From SCRT01 sp036379455 (GTDB lineage: Bacteria; Pseudomonadota; Gammaproteobacteria; Nevskiales; Nevskiaceae): 20,354 bases of DNA. The translations under genes and the position numbers were made by a program. Below, piece by piece: positions 7,909 to 15,487 of the stretch. The stretch spans positions 1-20,354 of the forward strand of contig DASVGQ010000150.1 of assembly GCA_036379455.1 (NCBI GenBank), given 5' to 3'. The notes below the pieces were generated by a model. It worked only from the letters and a program-made list of their open reading frames with translations. It was not told the DNA's origin and searched no databases. Each line of letters begins with the position of its first letter. The first letter of the stretch is position 1.

Positions 7909-7930
7909 CACTGCTCCTCAAGGCGGCGAG

Positions 7931-7949
7931 GCGCCGCACGATGCGGCGC
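7931..7949 (-). other. Small perfect hairpin in the pdxJ leader
   Basis: GCGCCGCA (7931-7938) and TGCGGCGC (7942-7949) form an 8-bp perfect stem with a 3-base loop, 23 bases upstream of the pdxJ ATG. There is no T-run on either side, so it is not a standard intrinsic terminator. It may stabilise the mRNA after recO or affect access to the pdxJ ribosome binding site. On the minus strand a weak extended -10-like TGGCATAAC lies just upstream (about 7954-7962). Confidence 0.45.
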
Positions 7950-8039
7950 TCAGGTTATGCCACGCCGGCGGATCTCCGCGTGGATCACACCGGGGCGCGC
8001 GTGGCCGCTGCATCGGTCCGTACCCGCACGGCGACCTAT

Positions 8040-8750
8040 TCACGTTCCACCGCGGCCGGCGCGCACCGCGCGCAACAGCCGCCGGGACTTCAGCTCGCGC
8101 CCCGCGAGCTGACGATCGATCGCCATGCGCAGCAATGCCTGCACCTCGCGCCGCGTCGCAGGCTCGTCGTAGCGGCCTTCGCGCAGCGCGACGAGGGCGG
8201 CGCCGGAGAAGCCCCCTTCACCGTCCGCAGGCGCGGGCCCCTGCTCCGGATCCCATGCGTAGCGCGCGCGCGGGTCCAGGCCGTCCGGCAGCGGCAGGCC
8301 GTAGCCGAGCGCTGCCAGCAGCTCGACCTCGAAGCCGCGCAGCGCCGCGGCGACGGCGGATCCGGTTCCGGATCCGACGAGCCGCGGCAGCGTCTCGCCA
8401 TAGGCCGCATGGATACGCGGCTGCGGGTCGTTGCGCGCCAGCAGCCGCAGGAGCAGCTCGTTGAGGTACCAGCCGAGGAAGATCCGCTCACCTGCCAGCG
8501 GCACGGCGGGCGCCAGCGCTTCCGCTGCGGTGAGCGTGCCGAGCTCGCCGCTCACCACCCACGACAGCGCCAGCGGCTGGAAGGCTTCCAGCAGGCCGCG
8601 CCAGTGGGAGCGTGGCCGGCTGACGCCGCGCGCGACGATCCCGACGCGGCCACGGGATCGTGTCAGCACCTCGAGCAGGCGGCTCGACTCGCGGTAGCTG
8701 CGCGTGGCGAGCACCCACCCCGGCTCGAGCAGCACACGGGTGCGCGGCAT
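8040..8750 (-). CDS. recO: DNA repair protein RecO
   Basis: 236-aa protein with the RecO layout: an N-terminal OB-fold beginning VLLEPGWVLATRSYRESSR and a helical C-terminal domain (WYLNELLLRLLA, FEVELLAALGYG). RecO works with RecR to load RecA onto SSB-coated single-stranded DNA. There is no CxxC zinc pair in the C-terminal half, as in enteric RecO. The ATG at 8750 precedes MPRTRVLLEPG. It lies 55 bases after prmC rather than after era, its usual partner in gammaproteobacteria, while pdxJ-acpS follow as usual. Confidence 0.93.
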   Translation of the reverse strand: MPRTRVLLEPGWVLATRSYRESSRLLEVLTRSRGRVGIVARGVSRPRSHWRGLLEAFQPLALSWVVSGELGTLTAAEALAPAVPLAGERIFLGWYLNELLLRLLARNDPQPRIHAAYGETLPRLVGSGTGSAVAAALRGFEVELLAALGYGLPLPDGLDPRARYAWDPEQGPAPADGEGGFSGAALVALREGRYDEPATRREVQALLRMAIDRQLAGRELKSRRLLRAVRAGRGGT

Positions 8751-8770
8751 TCAAGCGATCGCCGGGCGGT

Positions 8771-8798
8771 GCCGGCGCGCACGCGTGCCATCGCCGGC
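8771..8798 (-). other. GC-rich stem-loop between prmC and recO
   Basis: GCCGGCG (8771-8777) and CGCCGGC (8792-8798) can pair, enclosing a smaller perfect palindrome GCACGCGTGC (8779-8788). It occupies most of the 55-base gap between the prmC stop and the recO start. No T-run follows, so a processing or stabilising intercistronic hairpin is more likely than a terminator. Confidence 0.4.
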
Positions 8799-8805
8799 CC
8801 GGCGG

Positions 8806-9681
8806 TCAATCACGGCGCCCGGGCAATCTGCCGTAGGCAACGCGCGGCAGGCCCGCCAAATCCGCGTCGTCCGCCACGTCGATGAACCCGGCCCCGCGCA
8901 GCAGCGCGCAGGCCTTCACACCCTGCCTCGCGCCGTGCTCCGCGACCAGCCAGCCGCCTGGCGCGAGGCGCGTCGGTGCGCCCGCCACGACGGCGCGCAG
9001 CGCATCCATGCCGTCGTTGCCGCCGTAGAGCGCGAGCGGCGGCTCGTGGCGCGCGACGCCCGTTTCCAGCAGCGGATCGCCTTCCGCCACGTAGGGCGGG
9101 TTGGACACGACCAGATCGAAGCGATCCCCGTCTCGCAGCGGCGCATACCAGCTGCCGACGACAAAACTGACGGCAAGCCCGAGCCGCGCGGAGTTCTCCC
9201 GCGCCACCGCGACCGCCGCCGCGCTGACATCCGCCCCGACCACCGCCGCGTCCGGACGCTCGCGGGCCAGCGCCAGCGCAATGGCGCCACTGCCGGTGCC
9301 CAGATCGAGGATCCGTGGCCGGGTTTGTCCGGCGATACAGCGCAGGCCGCGCTCCACCACGCCTTCTGTTTCCGGGCGCGGCACGAGCACCGCCGGCGTC
9401 ACGCGCAGCGACAGCGACCAGAATTCCTGCTCACCCAGCAGATACGCGATCGGTTCGCCGGTGACGCGGCGCGCGAGCAGCGCATCCGCCGCCACCTGCT
9501 CTGCCGTCTCCAGCGCTCGCCGCTCGTCGCACAGCAGGCGCGTGCGCGTCAGCTCCAGGATCGCGCCGAGAATTACCTCGGCATCGAGGCCCGGGCTGCT
9601 CGACACGCCGTGCAGTGCCCGCGCCGCGCGCCGCAGCCATGCCTGCCGCGTCAGGCGCTCGGCCAGCTCCGCAGTCACCAT
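8806..9681 (-). CDS. prmC: Release factor glutamine methyltransferase
   Basis: 291-aa SAM-dependent N5-glutamine methyltransferase that methylates the GGQ glutamine of release factors. A helical N-terminal domain (about 1-75) is followed by PRPETEGVVE, the SAM motif ILDLGTGSGAIAL (124-136), Asp151 after the second strand, and the signature NPPY at 194-197 that holds the target glutamine. The ATG at 9681 overlaps the prfA stop as TGATG, so the modifying enzyme is coupled to one of its substrates. The usual hemA-prfA-prmC order is kept. Confidence 0.96.
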   Translation of the reverse strand: MVTAELAERLTRQAWLRRAARALHGVSSSPGLDAEVILGAILELTRTRLLCDERRALETAEQVAADALLARRVTGEPIAYLLGEQEFWSLSLRVTPAVLVPRPETEGVVERGLRCIAGQTRPRILDLGTGSGAIALALARERPDAAVVGADVSAAAVAVARENSARLGLAVSFVVGSWYAPLRDGDRFDLVVSNPPYVAEGDPLLETGVARHEPPLALYGGNDGMDALRAVVAGAPTRLAPGGWLVAEHGARQGVKACALLRGAGFIDVADDADLAGLPRVAYGRLPGRRD

Positions 9682-10763
9682 CAGGTGCCCCGCTCGGCCA
9701 GCTGCCGCGCCCGGTGCTCGGCGCGCAGCGGCCCGATGAGCAACTCCAGGTCGCCGTCGATGACTCGATCCAGCTGGTAGAGCGTCAGGTTGATGCGGTG
9801 GTCCGTGACGCGTCCCTGCGGGAAGTTGTAGGTGCGGATGCGCTCCGAGCGGTCGCCGCTGCCCACCATCTTCCGTCGCTCCGCCGCCGTCGCTTGCCGT
9901 TGCTGCGTGCGCTCGCGATCCAGCAGACGCGCCGCCAGCAGGCTCATCGCCCGCGCGCGGTTGCGGTGCTGGGAACGCTCGTCCTGGCATTCGACGACGA
10001 TGCCCGTCGGCAGGTGCGTGATGCGGATCGCCGAATCGGTCTTGTTGACGTGCTGGCCGCCAGCGCCGGACGACCGGTAGGTGTCGATGCGCAGATCCGC
10101 CGGGTTGATGTCCACGCTTTCCGCGACGGCGACGTCCGGCAGCACGGCCACCGTCGCCGCGCTGGTATGGATGCGGCCCTGCGCCTCCGTGACCGGGACG
10201 CGCTGCACGCGATGCACGCCGGATTCGAAGCGCAGCGACGAATAGACGTCCTGCCCGCCCACGCGCGCAATGACTTCGTGGTAGCCGCCGCGCTCGCTGT
10301 CGCTGCACGACACCAGCTCCACCTTCCATCCGCGGCGTTCCGCGTAGTGGCTGTACATGCGCAGCAGGTCGCCGGCGAACAGCGCCGCTTCCTCACCGCC
10401 GGTGCCCGCGCGAATCTCGAGAAAGACGTCGGCGTCGTCGAGCGGGTCGCGCGGCACCAGGTCCTCCTGCAGCTGCCGCTCGAGCGCCTCCACGCGCGCC
10501 TCGGCGACGCCGCGTTCGTCGTCCGCCAGCGCCCGCAGCTCGCCGTCTGCCGACGCCTGCATCTCGACGAGATCGGAAACTTCGCGCACGGCGGACTGCC
10601 ACGCTGCGTAGCGCGCCGCGACCGGCTGCAGCCGGCCGTACTCCTGCGACAATCGACGAAATGCGTCTGGATCCGCCGACGCATCGAAGGTCGCAAGCTC
10701 CTCCGCGAGCTCGCCGCAGCGCTCGGCGATCCGGGCCAGCTCGCCCTGCAGGCTCTCCCTCAT
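9681..10763 (-). CDS. prfA: Peptide chain release factor 1
   Basis: 360-aa class I release factor for UAA and UAG stop codons. The stop-codon reading tripeptide is PVT (190-192), of the PxT type that marks RF1 rather than the SPF of RF2. GGQ is at 235-237 inside SSGAGGQHVNKT, the loop that triggers peptide hydrolysis in the ribosomal peptidyl transferase centre. The N-terminal coiled domain covers about residues 1-105. No internal frameshift site is seen, as expected for RF1. The start is ATG at 10763, 39 bases after the hemA stop. Confidence 0.97.
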   Translation of the reverse strand: MRESLQGELARIAERCGELAEELATFDASADPDAFRRLSQEYGRLQPVAARYAAWQSAVREVSDLVEMQASADGELRALADDERGVAEARVEALERQLQEDLVPRDPLDDADVFLEIRAGTGGEEAALFAGDLLRMYSHYAERRGWKVELVSCSDSERGGYHEVIARVGGQDVYSSLRFESGVHRVQRVPVTEAQGRIHTSAATVAVLPDVAVAESVDINPADLRIDTYRSSGAGGQHVNKTDSAIRITHLPTGIVVECQDERSQHRNRARAMSLLAARLLDRERTQQRQATAAERRKMVGSGDRSERIRTYNFPQGRVTDHRINLTLYQLDRVIDGDLELLIGPLRAEHRARQLAERGT

Positions 10764-10802
10764 GGTCGCCTGCCCGCGCGGATGACCCGGCCGGCCACCC
10801 CT

Positions 10803-12077
10803 TCAGCCGTCGTCGTCGGTCAGATCGAAGAGCCGGTGCGCGGCGCTGAGCAGCAGCGCCTGCTCGACCGTATCCGCGCCGCGCAGCGCCTGCGAAGGCG
10901 CATGCATCAGTCGATTCGTCAGCGTCTCGGCGAGGTAGCTCAGCACCTCTTCCGGCGGATGCCCAGCCGCCAGCCGCTGGCGCGCGCGCGCCAGCACCAC
11001 GTCGCGGTGACCGCGAGCCGCCGCCCGCAGCGCCCGGATCGTGCCGGAGGCCTCACGGCTGTCCAGCCAATGCATGAATTCCTGGGCGTGCGCGTCGATG
11101 ATCGCCTCGCCCTGCCGCGCGGCCGCTTCACGCGCGTGCTGGTTGGCCTCGATGACCGCGCGGAGGTCGTCCAGCCCGTACAGGTAGACGTCTTCCATCT
11201 GCGCCACCGCGGGGTCGATGTCGCGCGGCACCGCGAGGTCCACCATCAGCACCGGCTTGCGGCGGCGCTTGCGGACCGCCTGCTGCACCATGTCACGCGA
11301 CAGCAGCGTCCCGCGCCCGCCGGTGCTGGTCACCACCAGATCGGCGTCCGCGAGATGCATCATCAAATCGTTGAGGGGGGCGGCAAGGCCGCCGAGTTCC
11401 AGCGCCAGCCGCCGCGCGTGCTCGAGGCTGCGGTTGGCGATCACGAGGCGCCCGATGTCGTGCTTGCGCAGGTGCCGCGCGAGCAGCGTCGCGGTCTCGC
11501 CGGCGCCGACGATGAGCGCCGTCTGGCTGCGAAAGTCCGCGAAGATCCGCGCCGCCAGCTGCACCGCCGCATAGGCCACGCTGACCGGATTGGCGCCAAT
11601 CTGTGTGCGGCTGCGGACCAGCTTGGCGACCGCGAAGCTGTGCTGGTAGAAGCGCTCCAGCACCGGGCCGAGCGCGTGCACGTCCACGGCGTGTTCATAG
11701 CTGCGCTTCATCTGGCCGAGGATCTGCGGCTCGCCCAGCACCATCGAATCGAGCCCGCTGGCGACGCGCAGGTTGTGCTGGACGCTGGCGAGGTCGACGT
11801 GGGTGTACACCCGCTTGCGCCACTCGTCCGGCGCCGGCCCGCTGCCCGGCACGCGCTCGCGGCGCCACCACTCCATCAGGCGGTCATGCTCGTCGGGCTC
11901 GGCAACCGTCGTGATCTCCGTCCGGTTGCAGGTCGACAGGATCGCCGCCTCGGCAACACCCGGCAGCGCCCGCAAGCGCTGCAGCGCCGCAGGCACTTCC
12001 GCATCCGTGAACGCAAAGCGCTCGCGCACCGCCAACGGCGCAGTATGGTGACTGATCCCGAGAGTAAGCAGCGTCAT
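10803..12077 (-). CDS. hemA: Glutamyl-tRNA reductase
   Basis: 424-aa NADPH-dependent enzyme that reduces glutamyl-tRNA to glutamate-1-semialdehyde, the first step of the C5 route to tetrapyrroles. The catalytic Cys50 lies in LSTCNRTEI, the substrate-site GEPQILGQMK near residue 112, the Rossmann motif ALIVGAGETA near 182, and a C-terminal dimerisation helix domain closes the protein. The start at 12077 gives the family-typical MTLLTLGISHHTAPL; only a weak GCGGA precedes it. It is the first gene of the long minus-strand run and is divergent from the secreted-protein/TPR/lolB genes, the same arrangement as hemA and lolB in many gammaproteobacteria. Confidence 0.97.
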   Translation of the reverse strand: MTLLTLGISHHTAPLAVRERFAFTDAEVPAALQRLRALPGVAEAAILSTCNRTEITTVAEPDEHDRLMEWWRRERVPGSGPAPDEWRKRVYTHVDLASVQHNLRVASGLDSMVLGEPQILGQMKRSYEHAVDVHALGPVLERFYQHSFAVAKLVRSRTQIGANPVSVAYAAVQLAARIFADFRSQTALIVGAGETATLLARHLRKHDIGRLVIANRSLEHARRLALELGGLAAPLNDLMMHLADADLVVTSTGGRGTLLSRDMVQQAVRKRRRKPVLMVDLAVPRDIDPAVAQMEDVYLYGLDDLRAVIEANQHAREAAARQGEAIIDAHAQEFMHWLDSREASGTIRALRAAARGHRDVVLARARQRLAAGHPPEEVLSYLAETLTNRLMHAPSQALRGADTVEQALLLSAAHRLFDLTDDDG

Positions 12078-12111
12078 TCCGCGCCATGCGACCCACACAG
12101 CTGATCGCACC

Positions 12112-12140
12112 ATTTTCCTGCAAAGGCCGGGGCGGTACAA
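12112..12140 (-). promoter_or_regulatory. Possible sigma-70 promoter of hemA
   Basis: On the minus strand TTGTAC (12140-12135) is followed after 17 bases by GAAAAT (12117-12112), about 35 bases before the hemA ATG. The match to consensus is partial (3/6 and 4/6). It is the best pair I see in the 232-base divergent gap, but remains tentative. Confidence 0.35.
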
Positions 12141-12255
12141 GAAACCGGCGGCGGGTCGCCCGGCGTCGGCTGATGCACAGCACCGCACCCCGACGACGCG
12201 TCGGGCGGCACTCCTGCACGCTGCGGGCAAGCGCCCGGCAGGACGCGCAGCGCAC

Positions 12256-12284
12256 TTGGCGCGGTGCCGACGCGCGGGTAGGCT
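12256..12284 (+). promoter_or_regulatory. Possible promoter of the small secreted-protein gene
   Basis: TTGGCG (12256-12261) and TAGGCT (12279-12284) are 17 bases apart, ending 25 bases before the ATG at 12310. The matches are 4/6 and 3/6, so this is a weak candidate. Its direction and position fit the downstream gene. Confidence 0.35.
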
Positions 12285-12309
12285 GGCCCACTTGGCCGCG
12301 GGAGCGGTC

Positions 12310-12780
12310 ATGGCAAGCCATATCCTGCCGGTCGCCGGCATGTTGATCCTCGGCGTCGGCGCAACCCTGTCGGTCGCCCACGCCGGCAACACGGGCGCGC
12401 TGCAGTTCCACCGTATCTACGCCTACGACGCGCGTGACCCGGCGGTCTTCCACGACAGGAACACCGAGTACGACGTCTCGATCGATCTGTCGTTCCGGGC
12501 CGACGGCAGCGGGATCAGCACCGACGAAGGAACGAGCCGCTTCCGCTGGCACGCAGCCGCGTCCTCGCGGGAGACGGTGGTCATGATCGGCGATTACGTC
12601 GACGCACGCGATCCCGACGGCAACCCGATCCAGCCTGCGCCCCTGAGCCTGACGCCCATCCGCGTGTCGGTCTCCACCGACGGCCGGCGGCTGAACGACA
12701 GATCGACGGCGGGATCGAATATCGGCTGCGGGCGAATACTGCCGAACCCTGACCCGGTGCAGCAACGCGCGGTGGCCTGA
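12310..12780 (+). CDS. Small secreted protein of unknown function, probably frameshifted near its end
   Basis: I do not recognise the family. The ATG at 12310 is preceded by GGAGCGG at a good distance and opens a clear signal peptide, with a hydrophobic core LPVAGMLILGVGA and a likely cut after AHA at residue 25. The mature part is polar and looks strand-rich (IYAYDARDPAVF, YDVSIDLSFRADGSG, RETVVMIGDYVDARD, TPIRVSVSTDGRR). Up to about 12697 codon use is strongly GC-ending. After that the annotated frame uses rare codons (AGA, GGA, CGA, ATA) and ends at 12780. A shifted frame instead reads ERQIDGGIEYRLRANTAEP and stops at 12752, as if one base had been lost after GGCGGCTG. The gene stands alone between divergent hemA and the TPR-lipoprotein gene. 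Confidence 0.65.
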   Translation: MASHILPVAGMLILGVGATLSVAHAGNTGALQFHRIYAYDARDPAVFHDRNTEYDVSIDLSFRADGSGISTDEGTSRFRWHAAASSRETVVMIGDYVDARDPDGNPIQPAPLSLTPIRVSVSTDGRRLNDRSTAGSNIGCGRILPNPDPVQQRAVA

Positions 12781-12902
12781 AGGCATCGCCGGCGTCGGCT
12801 CCGGGTTCCTGCGACACCGCTGAGGATGGCGACGACGCCGGGGGCACACGCGCTGCGGGCGCGGCCCCGCCATGCCCGCACGCGAGCACGGGTCGCTGCC
12901 GC

Positions 12903-12908
12903 TAGAAT
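12903..12908 (+). promoter_or_regulatory. -10-like element before the TPR-lipoprotein gene
   Basis: TAGAAT (5/6 match to TATAAT) lies 32 bases upstream of the GTG start at 12941. No convincing -35 hexamer is found 16-18 bases further upstream. The spacing suggests a short leader of about 25 bases. Confidence 0.4.
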
Positions 12909-12940
12909 GGCGCGCTCGACGTACGCGAATACCCTCTACT

Positions 12941-14674
12941 GTGCCGACTCTGCGCTCCCTGGCATCCCTCGCGGTCACGCTGTCAGCGGGCGCCCTGCTC
13001 GCCGGCTGCGCGACGCTGCGCACGCCTTCGACGGCACCCGTGAGCGCGACCGCAGGCAGCCTCGACACGTCGCAGATGCAGGCGGAGTACCACATCCTCG
13101 TCGGCACGATGGCGGCACGCCGCCAGCAGCCGCGCGTGGGCGCAGAGCAGCTGCTCTCCGCGGCGCGCGAGAGCGGCGATCCGCAGCTGGCGTCCCAGGC
13201 CGCCGCCTTGGCCACGGTCGCGGGCGACGACGCGCTCGCCCTGTCGGCGACGAAGGAGCTGGTCAAGCTCAAGCCGGACGATCCACGCGCCCTCGGTGCG
13301 CTGCTCGAGCTGGCGGTCCGCGGCGGCCAGCAGGTCACCGCCGTCGACGCCGGCCGGCGGCTGCTCGACGCCGACGATGCGGATCTGGCAGATACCTACC
13401 ACGGCATCGCCGTCCTCCTCGGACAGGCGCCACTGCTGCGCAATGCCGACGTGGCCGACGCGGTGATGCGGCAGCTCGTCGCCCTGCACCCCGACCTCGC
13501 CGAAGCACACGCGGCCGCCGCGCTGCTCGCGGTGCAGCAGTACCGCAGCGACACGGCCATCGCGCAGGCGCGCGAAGCGCTCAAGCTCGTCCCGGGCGAC
13601 GTGAACACCACGATGCTGCTGGCGGCCGCCTTCGTGCAGCAAGGCAAGCTTGCGACCGCTGACCGCACCGTCGAGACGCTGCTGCGCGACACCCCAGCGG
13701 CCGATCGCGCTGACCTGCGCCTCGGCTACGCGCAGCTGCTGATGCGCTACGGACGCCTGCAGCACGCGCGCGGGGTCCTGCAGCAGCAGCTGGGCCGCAC
13801 GCCGGACGACGTCGACACGCTGCTGCTCCTGAGCCAGGCAGATCTCAACACCAACCGCGCGGCGGACGCCCAGCGCCTGCTCTCACGCATCCCGGCGAGC
13901 GACGTCAAGCACATCAGCGAAGTCCAGTACTTCCTCGGCAGGGCCGCCGAGTCCCGGCACGACTATGCGATAGCGATCGCGCACTACAAGCGAGCGGCCG
14001 GCGGCAGCATGGCGCTTCCCGCGGGTCTGCAGCACGCGCTGATCCTGGGCCGGCTGCACCGGGTTGGCGCCGCACGCGAGCTCCTCATCGACCTGGCACA
14101 GCGTCACCCGGACCACCTCAGCGACATCATCGCGGCGGACAGCGAGGTGCTGCTGCAGGCGGGCAAGGGCGAGGAGGCGCTGCAGGTGCTCGACCGCACC
14201 CTCGAACGCGCGCCGGATGACACCGATCTGCAGTATCAGCGGGCGCTGACCTACGACCGCACCGGGCACGCAGAGCAGGCGGAGAAGGCGCTGCAGAGCC
14301 TCGTCGAGGAATTTCCGCTCGATCCGCGCTACCTCAACGCGCTCGGCTTCGTGCTGACCGAGCACGGCAAGACTGAGCAGCTGCCGCAGGCGCAGCAGCT
14401 CATCGAACGCGCCCTGCGGCTCACGCCGGAGGATCCCGCGGTGCTCGACAGCATGGGGTGGGTGCTCTTCAAGCAGGGCCATTCCCGCCAGGCGCTCGAC
14501 TATCTCCGGCAGGCGCAGGCGTTCTCCAGCGATCCCGAGATCGCGGCCCATCTGGTCACGGTGCTCGACGCCGCCGGTGATCACGCCGCGGCGCGCGAGA
14601 CGCTGCGGCAGGCGCTGGAGCAGAATCCGGGAAATCCCGGCCTCGAGAAGGTGCGTCAACGGCTCGCGCCGTGA
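12941..14674 (+). CDS. TPR-repeat lipoprotein preceding lolB
   Basis: 577-aa protein with a lipoprotein signal: MPTLRSLASL, a hydrophobic core, then the lipobox LAGC with Cys23. The start codon is GTG at 12941. An ATG in frame at 12872 would add 23 residues without helping the signal, so it was not used. From about residue 55 to the end the chain is built of helical pairs of TPR type, with typical motifs in ALQVLDRTLERAPDDTDLQY, AEKALQSLVEEFPLD, LIERALRLTPEDPAVLDSMGW and RETLRQALEQNPGNP. TPR lipoproteins in this position next to lolB are known in pseudomonads and are thought to act as envelope scaffolds; the partner is unknown. Its stop overlaps the lolB start (GTGA), so the two are coupled. 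Confidence 0.88.
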   Translation: MPTLRSLASLAVTLSAGALLAGCATLRTPSTAPVSATAGSLDTSQMQAEYHILVGTMAARRQQPRVGAEQLLSAARESGDPQLASQAAALATVAGDDALALSATKELVKLKPDDPRALGALLELAVRGGQQVTAVDAGRRLLDADDADLADTYHGIAVLLGQAPLLRNADVADAVMRQLVALHPDLAEAHAAAALLAVQQYRSDTAIAQAREALKLVPGDVNTTMLLAAAFVQQGKLATADRTVETLLRDTPAADRADLRLGYAQLLMRYGRLQHARGVLQQQLGRTPDDVDTLLLLSQADLNTNRAADAQRLLSRIPASDVKHISEVQYFLGRAAESRHDYAIAIAHYKRAAGGSMALPAGLQHALILGRLHRVGAARELLIDLAQRHPDHLSDIIAADSEVLLQAGKGEEALQVLDRTLERAPDDTDLQYQRALTYDRTGHAEQAEKALQSLVEEFPLDPRYLNALGFVLTEHGKTEQLPQAQQLIERALRLTPEDPAVLDSMGWVLFKQGHSRQALDYLRQAQAFSSDPEIAAHLVTVLDAAGDHAAARETLRQALEQNPGNPGLEKVRQRLAP

Positions 14675-15309
14675 AGCATCCGGCGCGCCGCCTTGCGCTC
14701 CTCGCCGCCAGCCTGCTGATGGCCGGCTGCGCCGCGGTGGCGCCGACCGGCACGCCGCTGTCGACCGCGGGCGCCGCCCTCACGCAGCGTTGGCAGGCGC
14801 ACGAACGGCAGCTCTCTGCTCTGACCGCCTTCACCCTCGACGCACGGGTCGCCGCCAGCGGCAGCTTCGGGGTGACGGGCGCGATGCACTGGGTGGAAGA
14901 CAACGGCCGCTTCGCCGTCCACTTCGCCGGGCCGTTCGGCAGCAACGCCGTCGACATCGTCGGCGATCGCTTCGTCGTGAACATCCGTTCGGGGGATCAG
15001 CACTACGTGACGAGCGACCCCGAGCACTTCCTGCTCGAGCACTTCGGCTGGACCCTGCCGCTGCGCGGCCTGCAGTACTGGGCGCGCGGGCTGCCGGCGC
15101 CGGCCGCCTCGGCGGCGGCGCCGACGAAACTGAGCCTGAACGGCAACGGCCAGCTGCTGACGCTCGACCAGGCCGGCTGGCGGATCACGTACCTCGACTA
15201 CCAGCAGGCAGGACCGTACATGCTGCCGCACCGGCTGAACATGGAAGGCCAGCGAACCCAGTTCCGCATCGTCATCGACACGTGGCAGCCGGGCCGCGGG
15301 GCGCCGTGA
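14671..15309 (+). CDS. lolB: Outer-membrane lipoprotein receptor LolB
   Basis: 212-aa protein with lipobox MAGC (Cys20) after a short basic and hydrophobic signal. LolB takes lipoproteins from the periplasmic carrier LolA and inserts them into the outer membrane. The mature part shows the family pattern: RWQAHERQLSALTAFTLDARV, then alternating strands (GAMHWVEDNGRFAVHFAGPF, VDIVGDRFVV), a Trp-rich segment FGWTLPLRGLQYWARGLP and the late strand GWRITYLDYQ. The GTG start at 14671 overlaps the TPR-gene stop. The tRNA-Gln gene begins 28 bases after its stop; the ispE gene usually found here is missing. Confidence 0.93.
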   Translation: MKHPARRLALLAASLLMAGCAAVAPTGTPLSTAGAALTQRWQAHERQLSALTAFTLDARVAASGSFGVTGAMHWVEDNGRFAVHFAGPFGSNAVDIVGDRFVVNIRSGDQHYVTSDPEHFLLEHFGWTLPLRGLQYWARGLPAPAASAAAPTKLSLNGNGQLLTLDQAGWRITYLDYQQAGPYMLPHRLNMEGQRTQFRIVIDTWQPGRGAP

Positions 15310-15319
15310 TGCCCGCCGC

Positions 15320-15325
15320 TATAAT
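15320..15325 (+). promoter_or_regulatory. -10 box of the tRNA-Gln (and prs) promoter
   Basis: A perfect TATAAT lies 12 bases before the tRNA 5' end and is followed by the GC-rich stretch CGGCCGCGCG. Such a discriminator is typical of promoters under stringent control. No TTGACA-like hexamer is visible 16-18 bases upstream, where the lolB end is very GC-rich. Confidence 0.6.
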
Positions 15326-15337
15326 CGGCCGCGCGAA

Positions 15338-15409
15338 TGGGGCGTAGCCAAGTGGTAAGGCAACGGGTTTTGATCCCGTCATGCGGTGGTTCGAATCCAC
15401 CCGCCCCAG
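15338..15409 (+). tRNA. tRNA-Gln (anticodon TTG)
   Basis: A complete 72-base cloverleaf can be drawn. The acceptor stem is TGGGGCG/CGCCCCA with discriminator G at 15409. The D arm is GCC...GGC. The anticodon stem ACGGG/CCCGT carries loop TTTTGAT with anticodon TTG at 15370-15372. The T arm GGTGG/CCACC has loop TTCGAAT. The U1-A72 pair is a known identity feature of glutamine tRNAs. The 3' CCA is not encoded. It lies between lolB and prs, a common place for this tRNA in proteobacteria. Confidence 0.98.
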
Positions 15410-15487
15410 CGCAACAGCCGCAGCCGTCCCGGGCGCGCCGCGACGTGCGGATACAGCACACAGATCCATAGCAGGCGGGGAACGCGG

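Noticed and set aside
9615..12104. Very long open frame (829 codons) on the plus strand
   Set aside because: It is antisense to prmC, prfA and hemA, which are certain from their motifs. Its product is Arg/His/Gln-rich low-complexity sequence, as expected for the reverse strand of high-GC genes.
12872..12940. Upstream ATG extending the TPR lipoprotein by 23 residues
   Set aside because: The extension is charged and would bury the lipoprotein signal; the TAGAAT element at 12903 would also fall inside the coding region. The GTG at 12941 gives a normal lipobox signal.
11884..13338. 484-codon minus-strand open frame across the hemA upstream region
   Set aside because: It runs antisense to the secreted-protein gene and the TPR lipoprotein start, has no motif, and its composition (Arg, Ser, Ala) is that of a high-GC shadow frame.
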